A stretch of 64,000 bases of DNA from Sinomonas terrae (GCF_022539255.1 NZ_JAKZBV010000001.1:3286001-3350000); one strand, 5' to 3'; positions 1-8,587 are shown, numbered from the stretch's first letter. Program-made: numbers and translations. Notes: generated from the letters alone by a model not told the origin.

Positions 1-2
1 CG

Positions 3-1481
3 CCGTCGTCGCCCTTCCCGTCCCGGTCGATTCCCGTCGCCCTCAGCCCACGCCTCTACAACCGCGACCTCGCCCCGACGCAGCGGTCTGGCCGCAGCTG
101 GAGCGCCTACAGCATCTTCACCCTCTGGGCCAACGACGTGCACAGCCTCGGCAACTACGCCTTCGCGATCGGCCTCTTCGCCCTCGGGCTCGGCGGCTGG
201 CAGGTGCTCGGCGCGCTGGGATTCGGCGCGGCGCTCCTGTTCGGACTGCTCACGCTCTCGGGATTCATGGGCCAGAAGACCGGCGTCCCGTTCCCCGTCA
301 TGAGCCGTATCTCGTTCGGCATCCATGGGGCGCAGATCCCAGCACTGATCCGCGGCGGTGTGGCCATCGCGTGGTTCGGGATCCAGACGTACCTCGCGTC
401 CGTCGTCCTCCGCGTCCTCCTCGTGGCTCTCGCGCCGAGCCTCAAGCCTCTCGATCAGGGCGACATCCTCGGCCTGTCCCCGCTCGGCTGGATAGCGTTC
501 GTCGCGCTGTGGATCGTGCAGGTCATCATCGTGAGCTACGGGATGGAGATGATCCGCAAGTACGAGGCCTTCGCCGGCCCGATCATCCTCGCGACCATGC
601 TCGCCCTCGCCATCTGGATGTTCGGCCGTGCCGGCTTCTCGATCGCCTGGCACACGAACACCAGCCTCACGGGGCCGGCGATGTGGGGGCATATCTTCGG
701 CGGCGGTGCGCTCTGGGTCTCGATCTACGGCACCTTCGTCCTCAACTTCTGCGACTTCACCCGGGCCGCCAAGTCCAAGAAGTCGATCGTGAAGGGCAAC
801 TTCTGGGGCATCCCCATCAACATGCTCCTGTTCGGCGCCGTCAGCGTGGTCCTCGCGGGTGCCCAGTTCAAGATCGACGGCAGGATCATCACCTCCCCGT
901 CCGACGTCGTCCAGGCCATCCCGAACACGTTCCTCCTCGCTTGCGCCTCCCTCGCGCTCCTCGTGCTGACGGTCGCGGTCAACCTCATGGCCAACTTCGT
1001 CGCCCCGACCTACGCCCTGACGAACCTCTTCCCGAAGCGGCTCAACTTCCGCAAGGCAGCGCTCGTCTCCGCGGTGATCGGCCTCGTCATCCTCCCGTGG
1101 AACCTCTACAACAACCCCGCCGTGATCGTGTACTTCCTCGGTGGACTCGGAGCGCTGCTCGGCCCGCTGTTCGGCGTCATCATGGCCGACTATTGGCTGG
1201 TCCGCCGCGGCCGCGTCAACGTCCGGGAGCTGTACACGGAAGAACCCACTGGCGAGTACCACTACCGCCGTGGCGTCAACCCGCGGGCAATCGCCGCGCT
1301 CGTCCCGGCGGCGGCCGTCGCCCTCGCGATCGCGTTCGTCCCGGCGCTCAACGTCCTCTCGGAGTTCGCCTGGTTCTTCGGCGCGGGTCTCGGTGCCATT
1401 GCCTACTGGCTTATCGCCGACCGTCGTCGCCAGTTCCACGACGCCGACGGCGAGGCGATCGCCGTCCCTGTGGTCCACTGA
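3..1481 (+). CDS. NCS1-family nucleobase/hydantoin/allantoin permease (5' end cut by window edge)
   Basis: Integral membrane symporter of the nucleobase:cation symporter-1 family, which imports hydantoins, allantoin, uracil or cytosine with a cation. The first GTG lies at 138, but the frame is open back to base 3 and upstream codons read LYNRDLAPTQRSGRSW and then FTLWANDVHSLGNYAFA, the typical conserved NCS1 N-terminus, so the true start lies outside the window. About twelve hydrophobic helices follow. The end is charged and cytoplasmic (residues such as RRRQFHDADGE). A racemase-family gene follows 35 bp downstream on the same strand, the order seen for hydantoin transporter and racemase (hyuP-hyuA) in Arthrobacter. 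The substrate is therefore probably a hydantoin or related ureide; the exact compound cannot be read from sequence. Confidence 0.9.
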   Translation, partial: PSSPFPSRSIPVALSPRLYNRDLAPTQRSGRSWSAYSIFTLWANDVHSLGNYAFAIGLFALGLGGWQVLGALGFGAALLFGLLTLSGFMGQKTGVPFPVMSRISFGIHGAQIPALIRGGVAIAWFGIQTYLASVVLRVLLVALAPSLKPLDQGDILGLSPLGWIAFVALWIVQVIIVSYGMEMIRKYEAFAGPIILATMLALAIWMFGRAGFSIAWHTNTSLTGPAMWGHIFGGGALWVSIYGTFVLNFCDFTRAAKSKKSIVKGNFWGIPINMLLFGAVSVVLAGAQFKIDGRIITSPSDVVQAIPNTFLLACASLALLVLTVAVNLMANFVAPTYALTNLFPKRLNFRKAALVSAVIGLVILPWNLYNNPAVIVYFLGGLGALLGPLFGVIMADYWLVRRGRVNVRELYTEEPTGEYHYRRGVNPRAIAALVPAAAVALAIAFVPALNVLSEFAWFFGAGLGAIAYWLIADRRRQFHDADGEAIAVPVVH

Positions 1482-1516
1482 CGTCCCCAAGCACACCACT
1501 AGCCAGAGAGTTTCCG

Positions 1517-2287
1517 ATGCGCATCCTTGTCGCCAACGTCAACACCACCCAGTCCATGACGGACGCCATCGCGGCACAAGCCCGCCGCGCGGCCCTGCCG
1601 GGCACGGAGATCGTGGGCATCACCCCACGGTTCGGTGCCGACTCATGCGAGGGGAACTTCGAGAGCTATCTCGCGGCGGTCGCGGTCATGGATGCGGTGA
1701 CGAGGTACGACGGCGAGTTCGACGCCGTCGTCCAGGCCGGCTACGGAGAGCACGGGCGAGAGGGGCTCCAGGAGCTGCTCGATGTGCCCGTCGTAGATAT
1801 CACCGAGGCCGCCGCCGCGACCGCGATGTACTTGGGCCACAAGTTCTCGGTCGTCACGACGCTCGATCGCACCGTCCCCCTCATCGAAGACCGCCTCAAG
1901 CTTGCCGGGCTCGACGCGCGGTGTGCATCAGTACGGGCCTCCGGGATGGCTGTGCTCGAGCTCGAGGCCGACCCCGAGCGCGCTATCGAGGCGATTGTCG
2001 CCGAGGCCGAGTGGGCCGTGCGGGAGGACAAGGCCGAGGTGATCGTCCTGGGCTGCGGGGGCATGGCGGAGCTCGAAGAGCGCATCCGCGAGCGCTGCGG
2101 GGTTCCGGTGGTCGACGGCGTCGCTGCCGCCGTCGCTGCGGCGGAGTCCCTCGTCCGCCTCGGGCTCACGACGTCGAAGGTCCGCACCTTCGCGAAGCCC
2201 CGGCCGAAGAAGGTGGTGGGCTGGCCGGCGCCGGGCGTTCCGGAACCCGTTCTGCAGGAAGCGCCGATCGTCGAACCAGCCGCGTAG
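1517..2287 (+). CDS. Asp/Glu/hydantoin racemase superfamily protein lacking the first catalytic cysteine
   Basis: 256-aa protein beginning MRILVANVNT, the standard start of hydantoin/allantoin racemases. These enzymes normally use two cysteines, one per lobe, to move a proton on either face of the substrate. The second is present (VLGCGGM, Cys180). The first, normally in A-C-F-G-D-P-G, is replaced: the aligned stretch reads A-G-Y-G-E-H-G, so Gly75 stands where Cys belongs. A one-cysteine arrangement with Gly at this site is known from arylmalonate decarboxylase, so this protein may not racemise at all. Start at 1517 follows a GAGAG stretch. It is probably co-transcribed with the permease and ends at a strong terminator. 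The proline-rich C-terminal tail (about 30 aa) is extra. Confidence 0.85.
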   Translation: MRILVANVNTTQSMTDAIAAQARRAALPGTEIVGITPRFGADSCEGNFESYLAAVAVMDAVTRYDGEFDAVVQAGYGEHGREGLQELLDVPVVDITEAAAATAMYLGHKFSVVTTLDRTVPLIEDRLKLAGLDARCASVRASGMAVLELEADPERAIEAIVAEAEWAVREDKAEVIVLGCGGMAELEERIRERCGVPVVDGVAAAVAAAESLVRLGLTTSKVRTFAKPRPKKVVGWPAPGVPEPVLQEAPIVEPAA

Positions 2288-2321
2288 TCGCTGGTTCGCT
2301 TGACCAAGGCTTGAGCTGACA

Positions 2322-2390
2322 CCGCAACGGAGGCGGACGCCGCCCACACAGGGGACAGGCGTCCGTCTCCGGTGCGGCGTTGTCGTTTTA
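2322..2390 (+). terminator. Intrinsic terminator after the permease/racemase operon
   Basis: Bases 2322-2341 pair with 2358-2377 in a 20-bp stem with two mismatches, loop of 16 nt, followed by CGTTGTCGTTTTA. It lies 35 bp after the racemase stop codon. Confidence 0.8.
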
Positions 2391-2441
2391 ATGCGCTGTT
2401 GGGGTTTCGGACCTGCTGCGACGGCCTCTCCTGCGCAGAGA

Positions 2442-2477
2442 CCACTGATCTTTCACGTTGGGCCACTGATCTTTCAC
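2442..2477. repeat. Twin 15-bp direct repeat CCACTGATCTTTCAC
   Basis: CCACTGATCTTTCAC occurs at 2442-2456 and again, identical, at 2463-2477 (21-bp period). There is no coding reason for it. Similar twin repeats lie at 27391 and 39113, each next to a truncated gene. Such doubled subterminal repeats resemble the ends of IS21-type elements, but no transposase is present here; the mobile-element reading is inference. Confidence 0.6.
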
Positions 2478-2671
2478 AGGAAAACCGGAGGGACACTGAG
2501 TTCTTTGGCCGATGAGGCCGATTCCGGGCGTCCACCACTGAGAGTCTGGCCTTTGCTTCACGGAGACGTTATCCCTGCATGCTGAACTTTCGATACCCAG
2601 CGGCACGCCTGCCTTCACTCGACGGGCCTCTGGCTGAACAGTTGGTTCGCGTCGAATGCAAGGAGAAAGAA

Positions 2672-3043
2672 GTGAAACTCCATCGAGCGGGTTCGGTTGG
2701 GCTTGTCGTTGCGGGCGTTCTCGGCGGGGCCGCCTTCGCGGCTGCACCCGCCCATGCCGATATCTACGGCTGCTCAACCAGCACCGTATGCATCTATGAA
2801 CACACATACCGCGGCGGGGCGAAGCAGTCTGTTAGCGGCTACGCCTCCTACACGGACCTTAACGGCTCGCTCCACGACCGCGCCTCCTCGTGGACGAACG
2901 CCTGCAGGTCCCAGGGGTTCGCGATTGGTGAGTGGCGAAACGGGAGGCCCTACAACGGCCAGCTTCTCCCCGCGGGCTGGTACGAGGACGATCTGAGGAC
3001 CGCGGGCTTCAACGACATGGCCGACTACGTCGCGTGGGCCTAG
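2672..3043 (+). CDS. Small secreted protein, peptidase-inhibitor I36 / crystallin-like
   Basis: I chose the GTG at 2672 because AGGAGAAAG precedes it directly and it gives a textbook Sec signal peptide (KLHR, hydrophobic core, cleavage after AAAPAHA); the longer frame from an ATG at 2579 would bury this. The mature protein of about 90 aa starts DIYGC and has the pattern C-x5-C-I-Y-E-H-x2-Y-x-G-G, then S-S-W-T-N-A-C, which fits the I36 family (Streptomyces metalloproteinase inhibitor-like, beta/gamma-crystallin fold). Three cysteines are visible in the mature part. The role is inferred: an inhibitor or a secreted antagonistic protein. The next three genes encode an adaptor, an ABC pump and a lipoprotein, suggesting that they serve this product or protect against it. 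Confidence 0.75.
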   Translation: MKLHRAGSVGLVVAGVLGGAAFAAAPAHADIYGCSTSTVCIYEHTYRGGAKQSVSGYASYTDLNGSLHDRASSWTNACRSQGFAIGEWRNGRPYNGQLLPAGWYEDDLRTAGFNDMADYVAWA

Positions 3044-3064
3044 CCACCAACATTCACCCCCTAG

Positions 3065-3093
3065 TTCCTGCGACGGTCCTGGCGTCGCAGGAA
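3065..3093 (+). terminator. Hairpin between secreted-protein gene and export genes
   Basis: TTCCTGCGAC at 3065-3074 pairs perfectly with GTCGCAGGAA at 3084-3093, with a 9-nt loop, then TTAGGG. It sits 21 bp after the stop of the small secreted protein and 30 bp before the adaptor start. It could act as a partial terminator that keeps the pump genes lower than the secreted product. Confidence 0.55.
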
Positions 3094-3122
3094 TTAGGGC
3101 ATGCAAGCACGGGGGACCTTGG

Positions 3123-4286
3123 GTGAAGAAGAGCAAGCTCACGATCACGCTCATTGTCAGTGCCGCGATTGTTGCGACGGGCGGCACGGTGCTTGCGGCG
3201 TCCAGTTTGAAGTCGACAGCTCAAAGGGCCGCCGAGGCCGCTCCCCCACCTCCATCCGAAATAACCGCGAGTATAGAGAAACGCCAGCTGCAGGACAGCG
3301 TCCAGCTGACCTGCAAGCCGGGCTTCCTTTCGGAGGCCGCCGTGATGGGCCCGGCGACAACCCCGAGGGTGCTGACCAAGGCGCCCCTCAATGAAGGGGA
3401 TCCGATCGGCGACGGAACGTTGATCGGCGAAGTCAACGGAAGCCCTGTCTTCGCGGCCATCGGGTCGTTCCCTCTCTACCGCGAGCTGAGGCTCAACGAC
3501 ACGGGTCCGGACGCGCGGCTAGTCAATGACGCGCTCGTCCGCGCCGGGCTCCTGGTTCAGCTTGACGAATCGACGGCTTCGACCGTCACGGCACACACCG
3601 TCCGCGCCGTGGCGGCCCTCTATCGAGGGGCCGGATACGCTCCCCCCAATTCCGGCGACGCCGTCGTCGCGAGGTCAGCCTTTGAGGTCTTGGAGAGCCC
3701 CGGCACCGTTGCGGGCGCGGCACATAAGACGGGAGATCTAGGCACCGATCCCATCTTGACCGCCGGTCTCGGCCATCGCGGACTCCTCTGTAGCTCGGCC
3801 TCCGGATCGGTGCCGTCCGAGGCTAAAACTGGCCAGAAGGCCCGAGTGACCTCTCTCGGCGCGGAACTGTATCCAGTCGTGGTCGAGCCGGGCTCCCGTT
3901 CCGGTGCCAAGCCGGCTGGGTCCTCACAAGCTGGAGAAGGGGCATCATCTGATCAGGGGGGCTCCGGAGCATCGCAACGGGACGCATCGCAAGGGGATAA
4001 GGGACGCATTTTCATCGACATCGGCAAGGACATGGGCGGGAGCCCAGCGGTGTCCGCCGACCTCATTCTGGCCGAGTCCAAGCCCGACTCGTTGGTGGTC
4101 CCGAGTTCCGCCCTCTGGACCCGCGGATCGGACACGTTGGTCACGGTGGTTGAGGACGATGGCTGTCGTGACGTGGCCGTGACGATCGATTTCACGGCGG
4201 CCGGAGAAAGTACCGTGGCCGCGCCGGCGAAGGAGTCTGGCCTTAAGGTGGGCGACCGCGTGATCGTCACGGGGGCAGCGAAATGA
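3123..4286 (+). CDS. Periplasmic adaptor-like protein with embedded peptidoglycan-binding domain
   Basis: 387 aa, GTG start after GGGGGA. One N-terminal membrane anchor (about residues 7-27) exposes the rest outside. The order is: anchor, a cysteine-containing beta region (VQLTCKPGF), an acidic-lipoyl-like stretch (GEVNGSPVFAA), then about residues 120-180 matching a peptidoglycan-binding repeat (LRLNDTGPDARLVNDALVRAG ... VRAVAALYRGAGY pattern), a Ser/Gly linker, and a C-terminal barrel (GLKVGDRVIVTG) typical of HlyD/MacA adaptors. It overlaps the pump gene by 4 nt (ATGA), so the two are translationally coupled. It probably links the pump to the cell wall. Such adaptors with a wall-binding insert are known beside MacB-like pumps in actinobacteria; the cargo is unknown. 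Confidence 0.75.
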   Translation: MKKSKLTITLIVSAAIVATGGTVLAASSLKSTAQRAAEAAPPPPSEITASIEKRQLQDSVQLTCKPGFLSEAAVMGPATTPRVLTKAPLNEGDPIGDGTLIGEVNGSPVFAAIGSFPLYRELRLNDTGPDARLVNDALVRAGLLVQLDESTASTVTAHTVRAVAALYRGAGYAPPNSGDAVVARSAFEVLESPGTVAGAAHKTGDLGTDPILTAGLGHRGLLCSSASGSVPSEAKTGQKARVTSLGAELYPVVVEPGSRSGAKPAGSSQAGEGASSDQGGSGASQRDASQGDKGRIFIDIGKDMGGSPAVSADLILAESKPDSLVVPSSALWTRGSDTLVTVVEDDGCRDVAVTIDFTAAGESTVAAPAKESGLKVGDRVIVTGAAK

Positions 4287-6235
4287 CTCCGGATGCAGCG
4301 TCCCGCCGTCCAGCCGTGGAGGCTAGAGGTATCTGCAAGTCGTTTCCCAACGGCGAGCGCGACGCGAGCGTCCTGAAGGACGTGAGTCTGGACCTTGCCT
4401 TCGGCGAGATGGTGGCCGTGCACGGCTCCTCGGGCTCCGGCAAGAGCACGCTGCTGAACATTCTCGGCCTGCTGACCCGTCCGGACCGGGGGCAGCTCGT
4501 CATTGACGGCCATGACGTCACGCAGCTTGCGCCGGCCCACCGTGCGGCGTTCCGCCTCGGGCGCATAGCGTTCGTCTTCCAGGCCTTCCACCTGGTCGAG
4601 CATATGACGGTTGCCGAGAACATCGCCCTGCCGCTCCTGCACACGTCCACACCGAAGGACGCGCGGAGGGAAACTGTCGACGTCATGATCGAGAAGCTCG
4701 GCCTCGGGCACCGAAAAGACAACCTGCCTCGCACCCTGTCCGGGGGAGAGAAACAGAGAGTGGCTATCGGCCGGGCCTTGGTCACGAAGCCCACGCTGCT
4801 GCTCTGCGACGAACCCACCGGCAGTCTGGATTCGGTTCGATCGCGAGAAGTCGTCGAGCTCCTACGGAACCTGACAGGGCCCGAACAGGCGACCGTCATC
4901 GTGACTCACGATGAATGGGTGGCCGGACAATGCGACCGGACGGTACGAGTCGAGGACGGTCGGATCGACGCGCCCTCGAGACGGTCCACTGCGGCTCGGC
5001 GGACGGCAGCCCAGCCGCTCCAGCCGCCCAAGACCACCTCGCGATGGGCGCTGCTCGGAATGGGCCAAGCCCTCAGAGCAGTCCAGCGACGCGCTGGCCG
5101 GAACTTCTTCACCATGCTCGGCGTGACTTTGGGCGTCGCCGCACTCGTGCTGACAGTAGCGTTGTCCGCCACTATTTCCGCGCAACTCTCGGACACGTTC
5201 AACCTCTATCTCGCGCAACGGGTCACTCTGAAGCCGCCGGGCGACGCCCAGATCGGCGCACGCGAAGCCCTATCGTGGGAGGATTCGACCGGGCTTGCAA
5301 GGCTCAAGTCCCTCAATGGGGTGGAAGCCGCGGGCGTCGTCCAGGACGTCTCGGGCGGAGCGGCGACCATCACGCCGGTGCATGAAAACCGGACCGACTT
5401 CGAGGGCCGGATCCAGGCACCCGTCATGTCCACGAGCAGGGGCGGCATGCAGGCCATGGGCCTCGAGCTAGTGGCCGGCCGTCTCTTCGACGCAGGGCAC
5501 ATCGCCCGCGGGGATCGGGTCGCCGTCCTCAGCGAGTCAGTCTTCCAGCAGCTCGGCCGCACCTGGGTCCCTGGCCTGACAGTTTTCGCCAACAACACCC
5601 CGTTCTCGGTGATTGGCCTCGTGAAGCAGGACCTCACCTCAGGATCGACTCTCCCCAGCGTCTTCATCCCTCTGGGCCAGACGCTCGGGGGCGAGGGCGG
5701 CAGGGCCTCGATCATGGTCAAGACAGCGGCTGGGGCTGCTTCGCAGGTGGCTGCTGAAGGACCGGTCGCATGGAATCCTGCCCGCCCCGGCAGCATGACG
5801 GCGGCGGCGTCCCCAGAGCCCAAGTCACTCCGAAAGGCTGCGGACGCGAACCAACAGACGCTCATGATCGGAATGGCAGCGGTCACGCTGGTTATAGGGG
5901 CCGTCGGGACCATGAACACCTTTCTGGTGGCCGTCCTTGAACGACGCCGGGAAATCGGTCTCAGAATGGCACTCGGCTCCTCGCGCCTTGGCATGATGGT
6001 CCAGTTCGCCACGGAATCCGTGCTGACCGCCGGGGCCGGGGCCGTTCTCGGGGTGGTTGCGGCGATCAACATCCTCGCCGTCACCTGTCTGGTGAACCAC
6101 TGGGTGCCGGTGTTCTCCCCGGAGAGCATCACGCTGGGCCTCGCGGCAGGCCTCGTCATCGGGCTCGTGGCGGGGGTCTACCCCGCCATGAAGGCTGCCC
6201 AAACCGATCCCGTCGTGACGCTCTCGCACGGCTAG
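4283..6235 (+). CDS. MacB-type ABC transporter, ATPase and permease fused
   Basis: 650 aa. Residues 1-230 are an ABC ATPase with Walker A GSSGSGKST, signature LSGGEKQ, Walker B LLLCDEPTG and switch THDE. Residues from about 270 form a MacB/FtsX permease: one helix (FFTMLGVTLGVAALVLTVAL), a long extracellular domain, then three C-terminal helices starting near TLMIGMAAVTLVIGAVG, including the RRREIGLRMALG coupling motif. Family members use ATP for mechanotransmission, driving export or stripping of peptides and small molecules rather than carrying them through the membrane. It is coupled to the adaptor gene upstream and is followed after 19 bp by a lipoprotein gene; the four genes form one cassette. 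Candidate cargo is the secreted protein upstream, or a toxic ligand. Confidence 0.9.
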   Translation: MTPDAASRRPAVEARGICKSFPNGERDASVLKDVSLDLAFGEMVAVHGSSGSGKSTLLNILGLLTRPDRGQLVIDGHDVTQLAPAHRAAFRLGRIAFVFQAFHLVEHMTVAENIALPLLHTSTPKDARRETVDVMIEKLGLGHRKDNLPRTLSGGEKQRVAIGRALVTKPTLLLCDEPTGSLDSVRSREVVELLRNLTGPEQATVIVTHDEWVAGQCDRTVRVEDGRIDAPSRRSTAARRTAAQPLQPPKTTSRWALLGMGQALRAVQRRAGRNFFTMLGVTLGVAALVLTVALSATISAQLSDTFNLYLAQRVTLKPPGDAQIGAREALSWEDSTGLARLKSLNGVEAAGVVQDVSGGAATITPVHENRTDFEGRIQAPVMSTSRGGMQAMGLELVAGRLFDAGHIARGDRVAVLSESVFQQLGRTWVPGLTVFANNTPFSVIGLVKQDLTSGSTLPSVFIPLGQTLGGEGGRASIMVKTAAGAASQVAAEGPVAWNPARPGSMTAAASPEPKSLRKAADANQQTLMIGMAAVTLVIGAVGTMNTFLVAVLERRREIGLRMALGSSRLGMMVQFATESVLTAGAGAVLGVVAAINILAVTCLVNHWVPVFSPESITLGLAAGLVIGLVAGVYPAMKAAQTDPVVTLSHG

Positions 6236-6254
6236 AACCTCCGGAGGAACGCTC

Positions 6255-7133
6255 ATGGCACGTCGCATGGTCCGAATTTCCACCATGGCCCTGCTCGTGG
6301 CCCTCGCCGTCGCAGGATGCAGCGCGACGCCGAAAAAGGCGGCGACCGGCGGCGGAGGCGTCGAGGCATCGTCCCATCCGGACCCCCAGGCCCTTGCCAA
6401 GGCAGATGACTTCCTCCAGTCCAACGCACCCGCCGAGCGCGCCCGGCAGGCAATCCTCAAGCGCTGTATGAACGAAGCAGGCTTCGACTGGGAGGAGCAA
6501 GGGGTCAGTCAGGTTCGCGTCAGGGACTTGATGAGCCTCAAGCCACTGACGGTGGAGGAGGCCCGCCAACGTGGCTACGCAAACCCCGAGAAGTCCGGCC
6601 GGCAGGAGCGAGGCGGGCCGTTGAGCCCCGCAGGGACGGTCGCGTACGTGGGCCCGCCGGACGCGCCGAAGGTCTCCGTGGATGTCCTCGGAATGGCTCC
6701 TTCGGTCTCGTCGAAGGGCTGTCTGGCAACGAGCTATCGAGAGGTTTACGGATCGGTCGAGAATGGGATGCTCGCCACGGGGGTGACCGCCAACGCGGTA
6801 CTGCCTGCGATCAACGCAGCCATAGGCGATCCGTCTGTTATCGAAGCGGACAAGAAGTGGTCTGCTTGCATGACCGACGCCGGGCTGCCCGGATTCGACA
6901 CCCCGGAACTGGCGTGGAATGCCGCCCGCAAGAACTCCTCGGACGCCGGGTCCCTCGCGGTGGCGGACGCAAAGTGCCGGGAGGCGATCGCGTACGAGGC
7001 CACCCGGACGGCAGCCCTGAACAGCTACCTGACCACCTTCCTCGAATCCAACGAGGCGATCATCAGCGAGATCCAAGGCTTTCGGAAGCAAGGAGCGTCC
7101 CGCGCGGAGACGATCCTCTCGGGGTCTCGCTGA
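6255..7133 (+). CDS. Lipoprotein of the secreted-protein/pump cassette
   Basis: 292 aa with a lipobox AVAGC (Cys22) after a short hydrophobic signal, so anchored on the outer face of the membrane. RBS GGAGG precedes the ATG. The mature part has conserved-looking cysteine contexts: ILKRCMNEAGF, CLATSYRE, WSACMTDAGLPG and DAKCREAIAYE, and ends in a helical region. No known domain is recognisable. The same architecture (R/S-C-M-x2-A/S-G, then a later single Cys before a long helix) recurs in the lipoprotein at 46222-47265, which also sits beside a small secreted protein. I infer a shared role such as binding or neutralising the secreted product; this is not shown by sequence alone. Confidence 0.7.
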   Translation: MARRMVRISTMALLVALAVAGCSATPKKAATGGGGVEASSHPDPQALAKADDFLQSNAPAERARQAILKRCMNEAGFDWEEQGVSQVRVRDLMSLKPLTVEEARQRGYANPEKSGRQERGGPLSPAGTVAYVGPPDAPKVSVDVLGMAPSVSSKGCLATSYREVYGSVENGMLATGVTANAVLPAINAAIGDPSVIEADKKWSACMTDAGLPGFDTPELAWNAARKNSSDAGSLAVADAKCREAIAYEATRTAALNSYLTTFLESNEAIISEIQGFRKQGASRAETILSGSR

Positions 7134-7160
7134 CTTGCCCGCCTCGTGTCAGCGCAGGGT

Positions 7161-7166
7161 TAGGCT
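7161..7166 (+). promoter_or_regulatory. -10 box TAGGCT of a leaderless promoter
   Basis: TAGGCT followed by 7 nt and then the ATG at 7174; no ribosome-binding site lies between. This spacing puts the transcription start at or next to the start codon. Confidence 0.5.
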
Positions 7167-7173
7167 TGGCCCC

Positions 7174-8550
7174 ATGGCTGCGAAGGAGCGCACCCGCGTC
7201 GCGATCGCCGGTGGTGGCCCCGCCGGCATGTTCCTCGGGCTCCTGCTCGCCCGGGGAGGAATTGAGGTCATGGTTCTCGAGAAGCATGCCGACTTCCTGC
7301 GGGACTTCCGGGGCGACACGGTGCATCCCTCGACCATGACGTTGCTCGACGAGCTCGGCCTCGGGCCCGCGTTCGAGGCGCTGCCGCAGCGGCGGATCAC
7401 GTGGGTCGGCGCCGACCTCGACTCGGGCCCCGCCCAGCTCGGAGACCTTTCCCGCCTCCACGGCCCTCGCAACTACATCGCCCTCGTCCCGCAGTGGGAT
7501 CTGCTTGAGCTGTTGGCGGACGCCGCGAGCAAGGAGCCGAGCTTCCGGCTCCTTCGGGAGGCGGAGGTCACAGGCCTGTTGCATGGCAATACGTCCCAGA
7601 GTTCGGCACCCGGCGGCTCGGTTCCCGGCTCGGCGGACGACAGGGCAGCAGAGGACGGCGGGCGAGTCACCGGCGTCGTCTGGCGCAGCCGAGCCAAAGA
7701 CGGAGAGCGGGGCCAGCGGGGCCAGGACGAAGATCACGGCCGGGACAGCAGGCCGGAGCACCGCCTCGAAGCAGACCTCGTCGTCGCGTGCGACGGACGC
7801 GGTTCGACTGTCCGCGCCGCCGCAGGGCTCAGGCCGGCATCGTTCGGTGTGCCGATGGACGTGTGGTGGTTCCGGATCCCGCGCAAGCCGAATGATCCCG
7901 AGGGCGCGCTCGGGCGGATCCATCGGGGGCAATTCCTCATCATGATCGACCGAGGCGATTACTGGCAGTGCGGCTACATCATCCGCAAGGGCGCCGACGC
8001 GAAGCTCCGATCGGAGGGAATTGCTGCCTTCCGCGCCCGCTTGGCCGAGGCCCAGCCGTGGCTGGCTGACCGCCTCGGGCAGGCTCCGGCGTCGTTCGAT
8101 GATGTCAAGCTGCTCGACGTACGCCTCGATCGACTTGCCCGCTGGCACCTCCCGGGGTTCCTCGCAATTGGGGACGCGGCCCACGCGATGAGCCCGGTCG
8201 GCGGCGTCGGCATCAACCTCGCCGTCCAGGACGCTGTCGCCGCGGCCCGCATCCTGCGGCCTGCGCTTGCCAACGGAGGCCCCGTGCCCGAGGCCTCGCT
8301 GCAGAGCGTGCAGCGACGCCGTTGGTGGCCCACGGTGCTCATCCAAGGGTTGCAACAGCTCGCGCACCGCGGTGTCGTGGGCAAGGTGCTCGACGAGGAT
8401 GCCGTCCACGGGTCGGATTGGACGACTTCTGCCCGCTCCCCGCTCCCCTTGCGGCTGCTCGATGCTCTGCCCGCGCTGCGCGCGGTTCCCGCTCGGCTCG
8501 TCGGTATCGGGCCGCTCCCAGAGCATGCGCCAGGATGGGCCCGCCGCTGA
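7174..8550 (+). CDS. FAD-dependent monooxygenase/oxidoreductase
   Basis: 458-aa flavoprotein of the PHBH-type aromatic hydroxylase group. Residues 8-14 give the dinucleotide-binding GGGPAG motif, the middle contains ADLVVACDGRGS (the DG motif binding FAD and NADPH) and the C-terminal half has FLAIGDAAHAMSPVGG (the GD motif), followed by GINLAVQDA. Such enzymes hydroxylate or epoxidise small aromatic or polyketide substrates. The start at 7174 was preferred over the open frame from 7135 because of the leaderless promoter box. An insert of about 45 hydrophilic residues (rich in G, D, R, Q) between the FAD domains near residues 145-190 is unusual and likely a surface loop. Substrate unknown. A DinB-family gene follows 37 bp downstream with its own promoter box. 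Confidence 0.85.
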   Translation: MAAKERTRVAIAGGGPAGMFLGLLLARGGIEVMVLEKHADFLRDFRGDTVHPSTMTLLDELGLGPAFEALPQRRITWVGADLDSGPAQLGDLSRLHGPRNYIALVPQWDLLELLADAASKEPSFRLLREAEVTGLLHGNTSQSSAPGGSVPGSADDRAAEDGGRVTGVVWRSRAKDGERGQRGQDEDHGRDSRPEHRLEADLVVACDGRGSTVRAAAGLRPASFGVPMDVWWFRIPRKPNDPEGALGRIHRGQFLIMIDRGDYWQCGYIIRKGADAKLRSEGIAAFRARLAEAQPWLADRLGQAPASFDDVKLLDVRLDRLARWHLPGFLAIGDAAHAMSPVGGVGINLAVQDAVAAARILRPALANGGPVPEASLQSVQRRRWWPTVLIQGLQQLAHRGVVGKVLDEDAVHGSDWTTSARSPLPLRLLDALPALRAVPARLVGIGPLPEHAPGWARR

Positions 8551-8574
8551 TAGGCGGCCGCGCGCCTCACGCCG

Positions 8575-8580
8575 TACACT
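8575..8580 (+). promoter_or_regulatory. -10 box TACACT of a leaderless promoter
   Basis: TACACT, 7-nt spacer, ATG at 8588; same layout as at 7161. Confidence 0.5.
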
Positions 8581-8587
8581 CGCGTCC

